From the NCBI GenBank assembly GCA_963777045.1, contig CAVZPD010000006.1, forward strand, positions 1 through 64,000: a stretch of 64,000 nucleotides of DNA. The letters are read 5' to 3'. The translations under genes were made by a program, and so were the position numbers. This stretch comes from JAPSGM01 sp963777045. Its GTDB lineage: Bacteria; Chloroflexota; Limnocylindria; QHBO01. Numbering within the stretch: position 1 is the first letter of the stretch; each line of letters starts with the position of its first letter. Under the pieces are notes generated by a model. The model worked only from the letters and a program-made list of their open reading frames with translations. It did no database searches and had not been told where the DNA came from. This document shows positions 42,973-51,202 of this stretch, one piece after another.

Positions 42973-44160
42973 TCAAACGCTGCGGCGCGCCTCCTCGATC
43001 AGCTGCTGGGCAATGATCAGGCGATGGATCTGGTTCGTTCCCTCGTAGATCTGCGCGCCCTTCGCGTCGCGCATGTAGCGTTCCACCGGGTTCTCGCGGC
43101 TGTAGCCGGCACCACCGTAGACCTGCACCGCGTCGGTGGCCACCCGCATGGCGGCGTCGGACGCGAACATCTTGGCCATGCTGCTGGCCGCGTTGATCGG
43201 CTTGCCGGCATCACGCAGGCGCGCCGCGCGCCAGGTCAGGAGGCGTGCCGCCTCGACCGAGGTGGCCGCGTCGGCCAGCATGGCCTGCACCATCTCCTGG
43301 TCGGCGATCGGCCTCCCGAACTGGCTGCGCTGGACGGCGTAGGAGGCCGCGTGCTCCAGGGCGGCGCGCGCCAGGCCGACGCAGGCGGCGGCGATTCCGA
43401 TGCGGCCCGCTCCCAGGGCGGAGAGCGCCACCTTCAGGCCAGCCCCCTCGTCGCCGAGGCGGTTCGCCTCGGGCACGCGCGCCTCCTCGAAGACGAGCTC
43501 GGCCGAGACGGAGTCGCGGATCCCCATCTTCCGCTCGTGCGTGCCGACCCTGAAGCCGGGCGTTTCGCGCTCGACGACGAAGGCAGTGATCCCGTCGCGG
43601 CCCTTGGCGCGGTCGATCGTCGCGAAGACGATGATGGCGTCGGCATCGGCGCCATTGGTGATCCAGACCTTGGAGCCGGTCAGGGCGTAGCCGGCATCGG
43701 TTCGTTCGGCGCGGAGCGAGATGGCCGAGGCATCCGAGCCGGCCTGAGGCTCGGTCAGGGCGAACGCCCCCAGGTGGTGGCCGCCGGTCATCGCCGGCAG
43801 GAAGCGCTCCTTCTGCGCGTCGGTGCCACTGGCGAAGATGCAGAGCTGCGCGAGGACGTGGACGGAGAGCGAGACGGCCATGCCCATATCGGCCGCGGCG
43901 ACCTCCTCGCAGGCGAGGACCCAGTGGAACGTTCCCAACCCTGCGCCGCCGTAGGCCTCCGGGTAGGGAATGGCCGTCAATCCCAGCTCGCCCATGCGCT
44001 CGAAGAGGGAACGGTCGTAGCGCTCCTCCTCGTCGCGCTGCGCCACGGTAGGGGCAAGCTCCCGCTGGGCGAACTCCCGAGCGGTGTCGCGAACCGCGCG
44101 TTCCTCCTCGTCGAGGGCAAACGGGTCGGGCCGCAATGGTGCCACCGCAGGGGTCGCCAT
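42973..44160 (-). CDS. acyl-CoA dehydrogenase
   Basis: 395 aa, full length. It introduces the alpha-beta double bond in acyl-CoA using FAD and passes electrons to ETF. Signatures are FALTEPQAGSDASAI, WITNGADAD, and the C-terminal VYGGAGYSRENPVERYMRD followed by IYEGTNQIHRL, with the catalytic Glu in YEG. Its start overlaps the preceding 3-hydroxyacyl-CoA dehydrogenase stop by 1 nt. Confidence 0.96.
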   Translation of the reverse strand: MATPAVAPLRPDPFALDEEERAVRDTAREFAQRELAPTVAQRDEEERYDRSLFERMGELGLTAIPYPEAYGGAGLGTFHWVLACEEVAAADMGMAVSLSVHVLAQLCIFASGTDAQKERFLPAMTGGHHLGAFALTEPQAGSDASAISLRAERTDAGYALTGSKVWITNGADADAIIVFATIDRAKGRDGITAFVVERETPGFRVGTHERKMGIRDSVSAELVFEEARVPEANRLGDEGAGLKVALSALGAGRIGIAAACVGLARAALEHAASYAVQRSQFGRPIADQEMVQAMLADAATSVEAARLLTWRAARLRDAGKPINAASSMAKMFASDAAMRVATDAVQVYGGAGYSRENPVERYMRDAKGAQIYEGTNQIHRLIIAQQLIEEARRSV

Positions 44161-45032
44161 CAGCCGACCCTGTTGCCCTTCTCGTCGTAGGTGTAGAAGC
44201 CGCGACCCGTCTTGCGACCGAGGTGTCCGGCGGTGACCATCTGGCGCAGCAGCGGCGCCGCGCGGAACTTCGGATCGCCGAAGCCGCGATAGAGGACGTC
44301 CATCACGCCGAGCATCACGTCGTTGCCGATGAAGTCGCTCAGCTCCAGCGGGCCCATGGGATGGTTCAGGCCCAGCTTCGCCCCGGTGTCGATGTCGTCC
44401 GCGGTGCCGGTCGACTCCATCAGGGCGAAGATCGCCTCGTTGATGAACGGGCCGAGCATCCGGTTCACCAGGAAGCCGGGCATGTCCTTCGACTCGATCA
44501 CCGTCTTGCCCAGCTCTTCGGCGAACGTGCGGCAGGCGGCGTAGGTCTCGTCGCTCGTCTCCAGGCCGCGAATGATCTCGATCAGCTTCATGACCGGCAC
44601 GGGGCTGAAGAAGTGCAGGCCGATGAACTTCGCCGGTCGGTCGGTCACCGTCGCCAGGCCGGTGATGCTGATGCTGCTGGTATTCGAGGCGAAGATGGCA
44701 TCCGCATCGGCGGCCTCGGTCAGCTTCGTCCAGGTCTCGCGCTTGAGCGGCTCGTCCTCGAAGACCGCCTCGATCACGATCTGGTGGCCGGCCGCGCCAT
44801 CGGTCCCGACGGAAGTGCCGATGCGGCCCAGGATCTCGTCGGCGGCCGCCTGCTCCAGCTTGCCCTTCCCGACCTGTCGCCCCAGGTTGGCAGCGATCCG
44901 CGACTTGCCCTTCTCGGCCAGCTCCTGGCTGCGGTCGGAGAGCGTCACCTGCTTGCCGGCGGCGGCGCTGACCTGCGCGATGCCGTGCCCCATCAGTCCG
45001 GCGCCGATCACGAAAACCTTCTCGATGCTCAT
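44160..45032 (-). CDS. 3-hydroxybutyryl-CoA dehydrogenase
   Basis: 290 aa. It oxidises 3-hydroxyacyl-CoA with NAD(P). The Rossmann motif VIGAGLMGHGIAQVSAAAG is at the N-terminus, the catalytic His in LHFFSPVPVMKLIEII, and the C-terminal helical domain contains GFLVNRMLGPFINEA. Genomic order 3-hydroxyacyl-CoA dehydrogenase, acyl-CoA dehydrogenase, acyl-CoA synthetase gives most of a beta-oxidation module; no enoyl-CoA hydratase is seen in the window. Confidence 0.96.
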   Translation of the reverse strand: MSIEKVFVIGAGLMGHGIAQVSAAAGKQVTLSDRSQELAEKGKSRIAANLGRQVGKGKLEQAAADEILGRIGTSVGTDGAAGHQIVIEAVFEDEPLKRETWTKLTEAADADAIFASNTSSISITGLATVTDRPAKFIGLHFFSPVPVMKLIEIIRGLETSDETYAACRTFAEELGKTVIESKDMPGFLVNRMLGPFINEAIFALMESTGTADDIDTGAKLGLNHPMGPLELSDFIGNDVMLGVMDVLYRGFGDPKFRAAPLLRQMVTAGHLGRKTGRGFYTYDEKGNRVG

Positions 45033-45078
45033 GGCCGGTAAGCGTACCAGCGCCCGTCCCGCCCGGCAGGTCCTCGGC

Positions 45079-46755
45079 TCAGCCGCTGAGGTCGCGGCGG
45101 CTCATGCCCCACGCACCGACCAGCAGGCCCACGGCCGCCAGCCCCAGGCACAGCCCGATGCCAACCGGGTCCCAGGCGCCGACCATCGGCTGCCCCATGT
45201 GCGTGGTCAGCGCCAGCTGGTGGACGATGTCCGGCAGGTCGAAGGCCGGTGCCAGGAAGTCGAGCAGCCAGGTGATGATCACGATGGCCGACACCGCGGG
45301 TGCCGCGACGCCGGCGCCGAACAGGCCACCCAGCGCCATGCCCACCCCCGCGGCCGCGGCCGCGTAGAGGCCGATGGAGAGCGTGCCGAGCACCGGGTCC
45401 AGCAGCTCGCCGCCGGCGCTGAGCACGCCGATCGCGACGCCTGCCATCGCCAGCACAGTGATCAGCGCGACCCCGCCGAACAGGCCCAACCCGCTGGCGA
45501 CGGCCCAGCGCGCGCGGGAGAGCGGGGTGGTGAGCACCATCTCGAGCCGTCCGGATGATTCGTCGGATGCCCAACCGCCAACCAGCGACGCGCCGGCGAA
45601 GCCGGCCAGGATCAGGCCGAAGCCGATGAAGACCAGCTGCAGGAAGCCGCCGGCCGACGCCAGATCGACGTTCGGGAACAGGTTCTCCAGGGCGTTCATG
45701 AAGTCGGGCGAGTCGGCCAGCTGGGCCGTGAACGACCCGGTCGCGGAAGCCATGACGAGGCCGAAGAGGCCCAACCCGACTCCCCACGACAGCGTGGCGC
45801 TCAGCCGCTCGCTGAACGCCCGACCCAACGGCCCGCGCAGGCCGAGCAGGGCACGCGGCATGCCGGGGATCGGCAACGTTCCGCTGGCGCCGAGGTCGCG
45901 CCGGGCGAAGGCCTCGACACCGACCGCCAGCAGCACGACCGCCAGGGCCGCCACCAGCAGCAGCGATGCCCAGTCGTAGACGCCGGCCAGCGGTACGTGG
46001 TTGTCGGTCCAGCCGAACCAGGTCAGCTTCGCGAACGGCGCCAGCTCGGGAATGGCGCGCTGGTAGCCGTTCAGGATGAAGCCGGCGAACATGATCGCGC
46101 CGGCGATGCCCAGCGCCGCCCCGCGACCCAGGAACGGGGCGATGGCGAAGGCGACCGAACCCGCCGCCAGCGCCATCAGCATCAGCCAGCTGGCGTAGCC
46201 CAGCGCCGCGCTGAAGGGGATCGCGTCGTCCGGCAGCTGCGCCAGGAGAGCGCCCGCTGCCCAGGTCATGATCAGCACGAAGGCCATCGCCACGAACATG
46301 ATCGTGACGTGAGCCAGCACCTTCTCCAGGGCCACCCGACGGCGGCCGATGGGACCCGCGGCCACGAACTCCAGCGAGCCGCGGCGCGTCTCGCTGGCAA
46401 GCGTCCCGGACAGCGCCAGGATCGACCACAGCCCGGTGACGAGCGGGAAGAAGCCGCCGTACTTGTACTGGATGTAGCCGCCCAGGGTCTCGACGTTGAC
46501 CGGCTTGCCGGCCAGTCCCTGCATGATGGGCGGGACGGAGTCGACGATCTGCCCGATCTCGTGACGCGCCTCGACCGAGCCGAACTGCGAGATCACGGCC
46601 GCGGCGACCACGAAGGTCAGCACGCCGATGATGCCGCCCACGATGAGGGCCGCGCGGCGGGAGTCGCGGATCGTCTTGCCGAAGACGCTGCCCAGCCCGA
46701 CGAGGCGGGCAAGGACCGAGGGCGAGCGTGGGGCGGTCGCGACCTGCGCGGTCAT
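45079..46755 (-). CDS. ABC-2 type transporter permease
   Basis: 558 aa, about twelve hydrophobic helices in two related halves. Each half has the pattern RRGSLEFVAAGPIGRRR or SSGRLEMVLTTPLSRAR, typical of fused ABC-2/exporter-type permeases. The start overlaps the ATPase stop by 4 nt. Together they form a drug-, lipid- or peptide-type exporter, probably controlled by the adjacent TetR protein. Substrate unknown. Confidence 0.88.
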   Translation of the reverse strand: MTAQVATAPRSPSVLARLVGLGSVFGKTIRDSRRAALIVGGIIGVLTFVVAAAVISQFGSVEARHEIGQIVDSVPPIMQGLAGKPVNVETLGGYIQYKYGGFFPLVTGLWSILALSGTLASETRRGSLEFVAAGPIGRRRVALEKVLAHVTIMFVAMAFVLIMTWAAGALLAQLPDDAIPFSAALGYASWLMLMALAAGSVAFAIAPFLGRGAALGIAGAIMFAGFILNGYQRAIPELAPFAKLTWFGWTDNHVPLAGVYDWASLLLVAALAVVLLAVGVEAFARRDLGASGTLPIPGMPRALLGLRGPLGRAFSERLSATLSWGVGLGLFGLVMASATGSFTAQLADSPDFMNALENLFPNVDLASAGGFLQLVFIGFGLILAGFAGASLVGGWASDESSGRLEMVLTTPLSRARWAVASGLGLFGGVALITVLAMAGVAIGVLSAGGELLDPVLGTLSIGLYAAAAAGVGMALGGLFGAGVAAPAVSAIVIITWLLDFLAPAFDLPDIVHQLALTTHMGQPMVGAWDPVGIGLCLGLAAVGLLVGAWGMSRRDLSG

Positions 46756-47666
46756 GACGGTGCCTCGACCGGCTCGCCGGCCCGGGGGCCGTACTCGGCC
46801 AGGAAGGTCTCCTCGAGCGTGGGCTCGCGACTGACGAAGTCGCTCAGCTCGTAGCGGGCCGCGGCCTTCACCACGGGCGTGATGGCGCCGGAGACGCGCA
46901 TGCGCAGCATGTGATCCTCGGCGACGACGTCGCTCACGCCGGGCAGCGACTCGAACTCGGCGGTCGGCACCTGCCCGGTGAAGCGCAGCTCCACGGTGTG
47001 GTGGGCCATGTCGCGCAGCGCCTCGACACGATCGACCCGCACCAGCCTGCCGTCGCGGATGATGGCCACCCGGTCGCAGGTCCTCTCGACCTCGCTGAGG
47101 ATGTGGCTCGACATGAAGATGGTCCGGCCCTCGGCCTTCGCCTCGCGGATGACCGAGTAGAACTCCTGCTGCACCAGGGGGTCCAGCCCGGAGGTGGGTT
47201 CATCGAGCATCAGCAGCTCGGGGCGGTGCTGCAGCGCGATGACCAGGCCGATCTTCTGCTTGTTGCCCTTCGAGTACTCCTTGAAGCGACGCGACGGATC
47301 CACGCCCAGCCGTTCCATCAGCGCGTGCTGGTAGGCGCTCTCCACCCCGCCGCGCAGGTTGGCGAAGTACTCGATCGTCTGGCCCCCGGTCAGCTTGTCG
47401 TAGAGGGCGAACTCGCCCGGGAGGTAGCCGAGGCGGCGGTGGATGGCGACGGGGTCGACCGTCGTGTCGATGCCGAAGACGGTCGCGCGCCCGCTCGTCG
47501 GCCGCAGGTGGTTGAGCAGGGTACGGATCATCGTCGTCTTGCCCGCGCCGTTCGGTCCGAGGAAGCCGAAGGCCTCGCCCTCGGCGATCTGCATGTCCAC
47601 GTCCACGATGCCGCGCTGCGACCCGTAGGACTTCGTCAGCTTGTCGGTCCGGATAACCGGGTCCAT
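46752..47666 (-). CDS. ABC transporter ATP-binding protein
   Basis: 304 aa. Walker A is GPNGAGKTTMIR, the signature is YSKGNKQKIGL (variant of LSGGQ), Walker B is LLMLDEPTSGLDP and the switch His is in FMSSHILSEVE. A C-terminal extension (about 215-300) is typical of CcmA/DrrA-type exporters. ATG 47666 is preceded by GGA 4 nt upstream; the longer frame is not supported. It powers the permease at 45079. Confidence 0.94.
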   Translation of the reverse strand: MDPVIRTDKLTKSYGSQRGIVDVDMQIAEGEAFGFLGPNGAGKTTMIRTLLNHLRPTSGRATVFGIDTTVDPVAIHRRLGYLPGEFALYDKLTGGQTIEYFANLRGGVESAYQHALMERLGVDPSRRFKEYSKGNKQKIGLVIALQHRPELLMLDEPTSGLDPLVQQEFYSVIREAKAEGRTIFMSSHILSEVERTCDRVAIIRDGRLVRVDRVEALRDMAHHTVELRFTGQVPTAEFESLPGVSDVVAEDHMLRMRVSGAITPVVKAAARYELSDFVSREPTLEETFLAEYGPRAGEPVEAPS

Positions 47667-47682
47667 GACGTCCTTTCCGCCC

Positions 47683-48366
47683 TCAGGCAAACCAGGCGCG
47701 GAGCGCGTCCGCGTCGAACAGGGTGAGGGAACCGGGCTCCACGCCGAGCATCCGCTCCAGGGCCAGGCTGTAGGTGTCGGCCATGCGTTCGACCGGTTCG
47801 CGGCCAATCGCGCCTGCGTGATAGGCCAGGTACCGGTCGGCGTTGCCCTGGCCGAAGCTGAAGACGAGCGCCACGATGACCTGGGCCAGTTCGTGCGGCT
47901 GCGCCAGGCGGAAGGTGCCCTCGTCCATTCCCTGGCGCAGGATGCGCGCGATCAGTGGCGTGAGGGCGGTCGACGAGCTGCGGAGGACCTTCTCGCGGAC
48001 CACCGCATTGTCGTCGGACTGCCAGACCTCGAGCAGGCCGACCAGCAGGTCCTTGCGCTCGGTCTTCCAGCGCACCGTGGTGCCGAACAAGCGTTGGAGC
48101 TTCTCGAGCGCCGGCAGCGACCGGTCGTCGAGCATCGGCTGCACGAGCTGCAGCATCGTCTCGGTCATCTTCTCGACCACCGCCTCCAGCAGCGACTGCT
48201 TGGAATCGAAGTAGTGGTAGAAGGCGCCCCTGGAGGCGCCGAGCTCGGCCAGGACGTCTCCGACGCTGAGCTGCTGGTAGCCCTTGGTCTGGATCAGCCG
48301 CAGCGCGACGTCGACGAACTCGTCGCGTCGCAGGGCGTGGGCATGCGGGTCGAGGGTGCGGGCCAT
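47683..48366 (-). CDS. TetR family transcriptional regulator
   Basis: 227 aa. The N-terminal helix-turn-helix (about 15-60) reads FVDVALRLIQTKGYQQLSV, then LAELGASRGAFYHYFDSKQSLLEAV. The C-terminal ligand domain is variable. It lies 16 nt upstream of the exporter ATPase on the same strand, and a perfect palindrome overlaps its own promoter, so it most likely represses itself and the exporter genes until a ligand binds. Confidence 0.93.
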   Translation of the reverse strand: MARTLDPHAHALRRDEFVDVALRLIQTKGYQQLSVGDVLAELGASRGAFYHYFDSKQSLLEAVVEKMTETMLQLVQPMLDDRSLPALEKLQRLFGTTVRWKTERKDLLVGLLEVWQSDDNAVVREKVLRSSSTALTPLIARILRQGMDEGTFRLAQPHELAQVIVALVFSFGQGNADRYLAYHAGAIGREPVERMADTYSLALERMLGVEPGSLTLFDADALRAWFA

Positions 48367-48386
48367 GTTGCTCGGGACTCCAATTA

Positions 48387-48407
48387 ATAGACCGACTGTC
48401 GGTCTAT
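48387..48407. promoter_or_regulatory. TetR operator palindrome
   Basis: A perfect 10-bp inverted repeat with one central base, ATAGACCGAC-T-GTCGGTCTAT, 20 nt upstream of the tetR start. It matches the common TetR-family operator form GACCGAC-N-GTCGGTC and covers the end of the -10 box and the expected transcription start. Confidence 0.85.
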
Positions 48408-48433
48408 CTTAGTTCGCGCGCACGCGCTGTCAA
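48406..48433 (-). promoter_or_regulatory. sigma-70 promoter of tetR-exporter operon
   Basis: On the minus strand TTGACA (plus 48428-48433) and TAAGAT (plus 48406-48411) are 16 nt apart. The -35 box lies over the stop codon of meaB and the -10 box touches the TetR operator. Confidence 0.82.
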
Positions 48434-49392
48434 GAAGCGGCGCCGGCGTCCATGGCCTCGAGCAGATGCTCCGCCGCGGTGATCGGGTCCAGTTCTCGCT
48501 CGGCCACGCGGCGCACCGCCTCTGTCCATCCTGCGTCACTCTCGACGCGCCCGCCCACGATGGCGGCCAGGGCCCGATGGATCTGGTTGCCGGCGCGGAC
48601 CATTGCCTGCTCGGGGTCGCGCGCGACGGCGCGGTGCGCGTCGACCGCGTCGACCAGCTCCCGGATCCCCGTCCCTCCGATGGCGGTCGTGAGCAGGACC
48701 GGCGGCGGTTTGCGCTGGACGCGACCGCCGGCCGTCGAGAGCATCGCGCGCAGCTGACGCGCCGCTCGATCCGCGCCCGGACGGTCCCCCTTGTTGACGA
48801 CGATGACATCGGCCACCTCGAGCAGCCCGGCCTTGATCGCCTGCACCTCGTCCCCCATCTCCGGCACCTCGACCACGACGGTCGTCTCTGCCAGCCGCGC
48901 GACCTCGATCTCCGACTGGCCGGCGCCGACGGTCTCGACCACGACCGGGTCGAAGCCTGCCGCGTCGAGCGCCGCGGCGGCGATCCAGGTCGTCGCCGCC
49001 AGCCCTCCGAGCTCGCCGCGGGCCGCCATGGAGCGCATGAAGACGTCGCGATCGGCGGCGTGGTCCATCATCCGAATCCGATCGCCCATGATCGATCCTC
49101 CGGTGTAGGGCGACGATGGGTCGACGGCAAGGATCCCCACCCGGCGACCACGCTGGCGCCACTCGCCGGTGAGCGCGTTGACGAGCGAGGACTTCCCGCT
49201 GCCGGGAGGGCCGGTGATGCCCACCAGGTGGGCCCCGCGACCGGCGGCGAACAGCTGGGGGAGGAGCGGCCGCAGCTGCGGGTCGCCGTTCTCGATGAGG
49301 GTCAGGAGGCGTGCAAGCGGCCGCCGCTGACCAGAGGCGACCTCTTCGATCAGCTCGGCGGCGTCAGGCACGCGCGGAGCGTGCGTGCTCAC
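48430..49392 (-). CDS. meaB: MeaB/ArgK family GTPase (methylmalonyl-CoA mutase chaperone)
   Basis: 320 aa. It is a P-loop GTPase that protects and reloads B12-dependent methylmalonyl-CoA mutase. G1 is GITGPPGSGKSSL, followed by VDPSSPYTGGSIMGDRIRM, G3 region VVVETVGAGQSE and G4 VNKGD. Length is usual. It overlaps the upstream B12-domain gene by 29 nt, which supports a mutase role. Confidence 0.95.
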   Translation of the reverse strand: MSTHAPRVPDAAELIEEVASGQRRPLARLLTLIENGDPQLRPLLPQLFAAGRGAHLVGITGPPGSGKSSLVNALTGEWRQRGRRVGILAVDPSSPYTGGSIMGDRIRMMDHAADRDVFMRSMAARGELGGLAATTWIAAAALDAAGFDPVVVETVGAGQSEIEVARLAETTVVVEVPEMGDEVQAIKAGLLEVADVIVVNKGDRPGADRAARQLRAMLSTAGGRVQRKPPPVLLTTAIGGTGIRELVDAVDAHRAVARDPEQAMVRAGNQIHRALAAIVGGRVESDAGWTEAVRRVAERELDPITAAEHLLEAMDAGAAS

Positions 49393-49792
49393 GGAAGTAG
49401 CGAGCGATCTGCCCGATGCTGGTGCCGGGGCCGAAGATCTCGTTGATCCCGCCCGCCTTGAGTGTGCCGATATCGGCGTCCGGGATGATCCCGCCGGCCG
49501 CGATCAGCACGTCGTCCAGGCCCCGCTCGCGGGCCAGCTCCACCACGCGCGGCAGGAGCGACATGTGCGCACCCGACAGGATCGACATGCCGATGACGTC
49601 CACGTCCTCCTGCTCGGCGGCGTCGACGATCATCTCCGGCGTCTGGCGCAGTCCGGTGTAGATCACCTCGAAGCCCTCGTCGCGCAGTCCGCGGGCGAGC
49701 ACCTTGGCGCCGCGGTCGTGCCCGTCGAGGCCGGGCTTGGCGATCAGGACGCGGATCGGCGGGGTGCGGGGGGCATCGGTCTGGTCATTCAT
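49364..49792 (-). CDS. methylmalonyl-CoA mutase B12-binding subunit
   Basis: 142 aa. It is a stand-alone cobalamin-binding domain: IAKPGLDGHDRGAKVLARG contains the DxHxxG base-off motif, followed by VIGMSILSGAHMSLLP and a GGIIPDAD loop. ATG 49792 was taken from homology. The catalytic large subunit is not in the window, so the holoenzyme must be completed from elsewhere. Coupled with meaB. Confidence 0.93.
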   Translation of the reverse strand: MNDQTDAPRTPPIRVLIAKPGLDGHDRGAKVLARGLRDEGFEVIYTGLRQTPEMIVDAAEQEDVDVIGMSILSGAHMSLLPRVVELARERGLDDVLIAAGGIIPDADIGTLKAGGINEIFGPGTSIGQIARYFREHARSARA

Positions 49793-49877
49793 GCGCTGGC
49801 CGATTCTACCCGGCACGCATCTCGCCAACAGCGGGCTCGGTGTTCGCACGGCTCGAGGTCGCCCCTTCGCGGGCCGC

Positions 49878-50495
49878 TCAACGAACGGCAGGCCGGCCGA
49901 TGAGGGTCAGGAACTCGTCGCGCGTACGGGCATCGCGCCGGAACGTCCCGAGCATCGAGCTGGTGACCATGGTGGCGCCCTGCTTCCGCACCCCCCGCAT
50001 CAGCGTGCAGAGGTGGAGCGCCTCCACCACGCAGGCCACGCCGCGCGGCTCGAGCGTCTCCATCAGCAGGCCGGCGATCTGCTGCGTCATGCGCTCCTGC
50101 ACCTGCAGCCGATGGGCGTACATGTCCACGATGCGCGGGATCTTCGACAGGCCGATCACCCGGCCGCGCGGCAGGTAGCCGACGTGCGCCTTCCCGTGGA
50201 AGGGCAACAGGTGGTGCTCGCAGAGCGAGTAGAACTCGATGTCGCGGACCACGACCATCTCGTCGTACTCGACGTCGAAGCAGGCACCGTTGATGACCTC
50301 GGCGGGATCGATCCGGTACCCGTCGGTCAGCTCCGCGTACATGCGGCGGACCCGATTGGGGGTGTCGACCAGGCCCTGTCGAGCTGGGTCCTCCCCGATC
50401 TCCGCCAGGAGGGTGTGGACCGCGCGCTCGATCTCGTCGTCTGACGAGAAGGGAGACTCCTTGCGCTCGGTCCGTGCGTCATCCACGCTCGGCAT
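49878..50495 (-). CDS. folE: GTP cyclohydrolase I
   Basis: 205 aa. It makes dihydroneopterin triphosphate, the first step of folate/pterin synthesis. The zinc ligands are in SLCEHHLLPFHGKAHVGY and ALHLCTLMRGVRKQG; IPRIVDMYAHRLQVQERM is intact. ATG 50495 was selected; the longer frame begins in unrelated sequence. Not part of the neighbouring units. Confidence 0.95.
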   Translation of the reverse strand: MPSVDDARTERKESPFSSDDEIERAVHTLLAEIGEDPARQGLVDTPNRVRRMYAELTDGYRIDPAEVINGACFDVEYDEMVVVRDIEFYSLCEHHLLPFHGKAHVGYLPRGRVIGLSKIPRIVDMYAHRLQVQERMTQQIAGLLMETLEPRGVACVVEALHLCTLMRGVRKQGATMVTSSMLGTFRRDARTRDEFLTLIGRPAVR

Positions 50496-50590
50496 CCTAC
50501 CAGCCACGGGACCATCTCCCCCTAGGCGGCACCCGATGGTCACGCTAGACTGGCTGCACTTCGCTCCGCGTCATTCGCATAGGGCTGCCA

Positions 50591-51160
50591 ATGATCGTCC
50601 ACCCCATTCCCACCCGTCAGTCGCGCTTCGCCGTCCCCCGTTTCATGGCGCTCGGCGGCGACCGGGTGGCAGGCCCCCTGGTCCGGCGGCTGGACGACGA
50701 CTACCACTACTTCCGTGGCGTGCGCGCCGGCAGCGGCACGGCCATCGATGCGGTGGTCGTCGGCCCGGGCGGCACGTGGACGCTGACCCGGACCGAGCTG
50801 CGGAGCCCGGTGCGCAAGCGGAACGGCCACTGGTACCGACTGAACTCCTCCACCGAGTCATGGGTCCCCTGGGACGCGCTGCCGATCAACGAGGCGCGCC
50901 TTGCCGGCCATCGCCTGGAGCTCTACCTGGAGCGCGCCAGCCTGCCGGCCGCGGTCGAGCCCTGCCTGCTGGTCTCCGGTGGAGAGGTGAGCTGGGAGGC
51001 AGATCAGCGTCCCGGCATCCACGTCCATGGCGACCTGGAGCAGCTCGCCCGCCGTATCGCCCGTGACGAGGCCCTGACCCCGGCCCAGGTGGACCGCATC
51101 GTTGCGCTCCTCGACCCGCGGCAGCCCATCCCTCGGCTCGCGACCTCGCCAGGGGGCTGA
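50591..51160 (+). CDS. NERD-like nuclease-related domain protein
   Basis: 189 aa. Residues about 25-90 have the layout of the nuclease-related NERD fold: GPLVRRLDDDYHYFRGVR, then AIDAVVVGPGGTWTLTRTEL, with the Asp of IDxVVVGPGG conserved but the usual catalytic Lys region less clear. The C-terminus is helical. Its role is unknown; NERD proteins are thought to process DNA or RNA. TAGACT about 40 nt upstream may be its -10 box. Confidence 0.6.
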   Translation: MIVHPIPTRQSRFAVPRFMALGGDRVAGPLVRRLDDDYHYFRGVRAGSGTAIDAVVVGPGGTWTLTRTELRSPVRKRNGHWYRLNSSTESWVPWDALPINEARLAGHRLELYLERASLPAAVEPCLLVSGGEVSWEADQRPGIHVHGDLEQLARRIARDEALTPAQVDRIVALLDPRQPIPRLATSPGG

Positions 51161-51202
51161 GACCCGGCCAGCTCCTGCGGGCGCGGCTATGATGCGGCCC
51201 CC

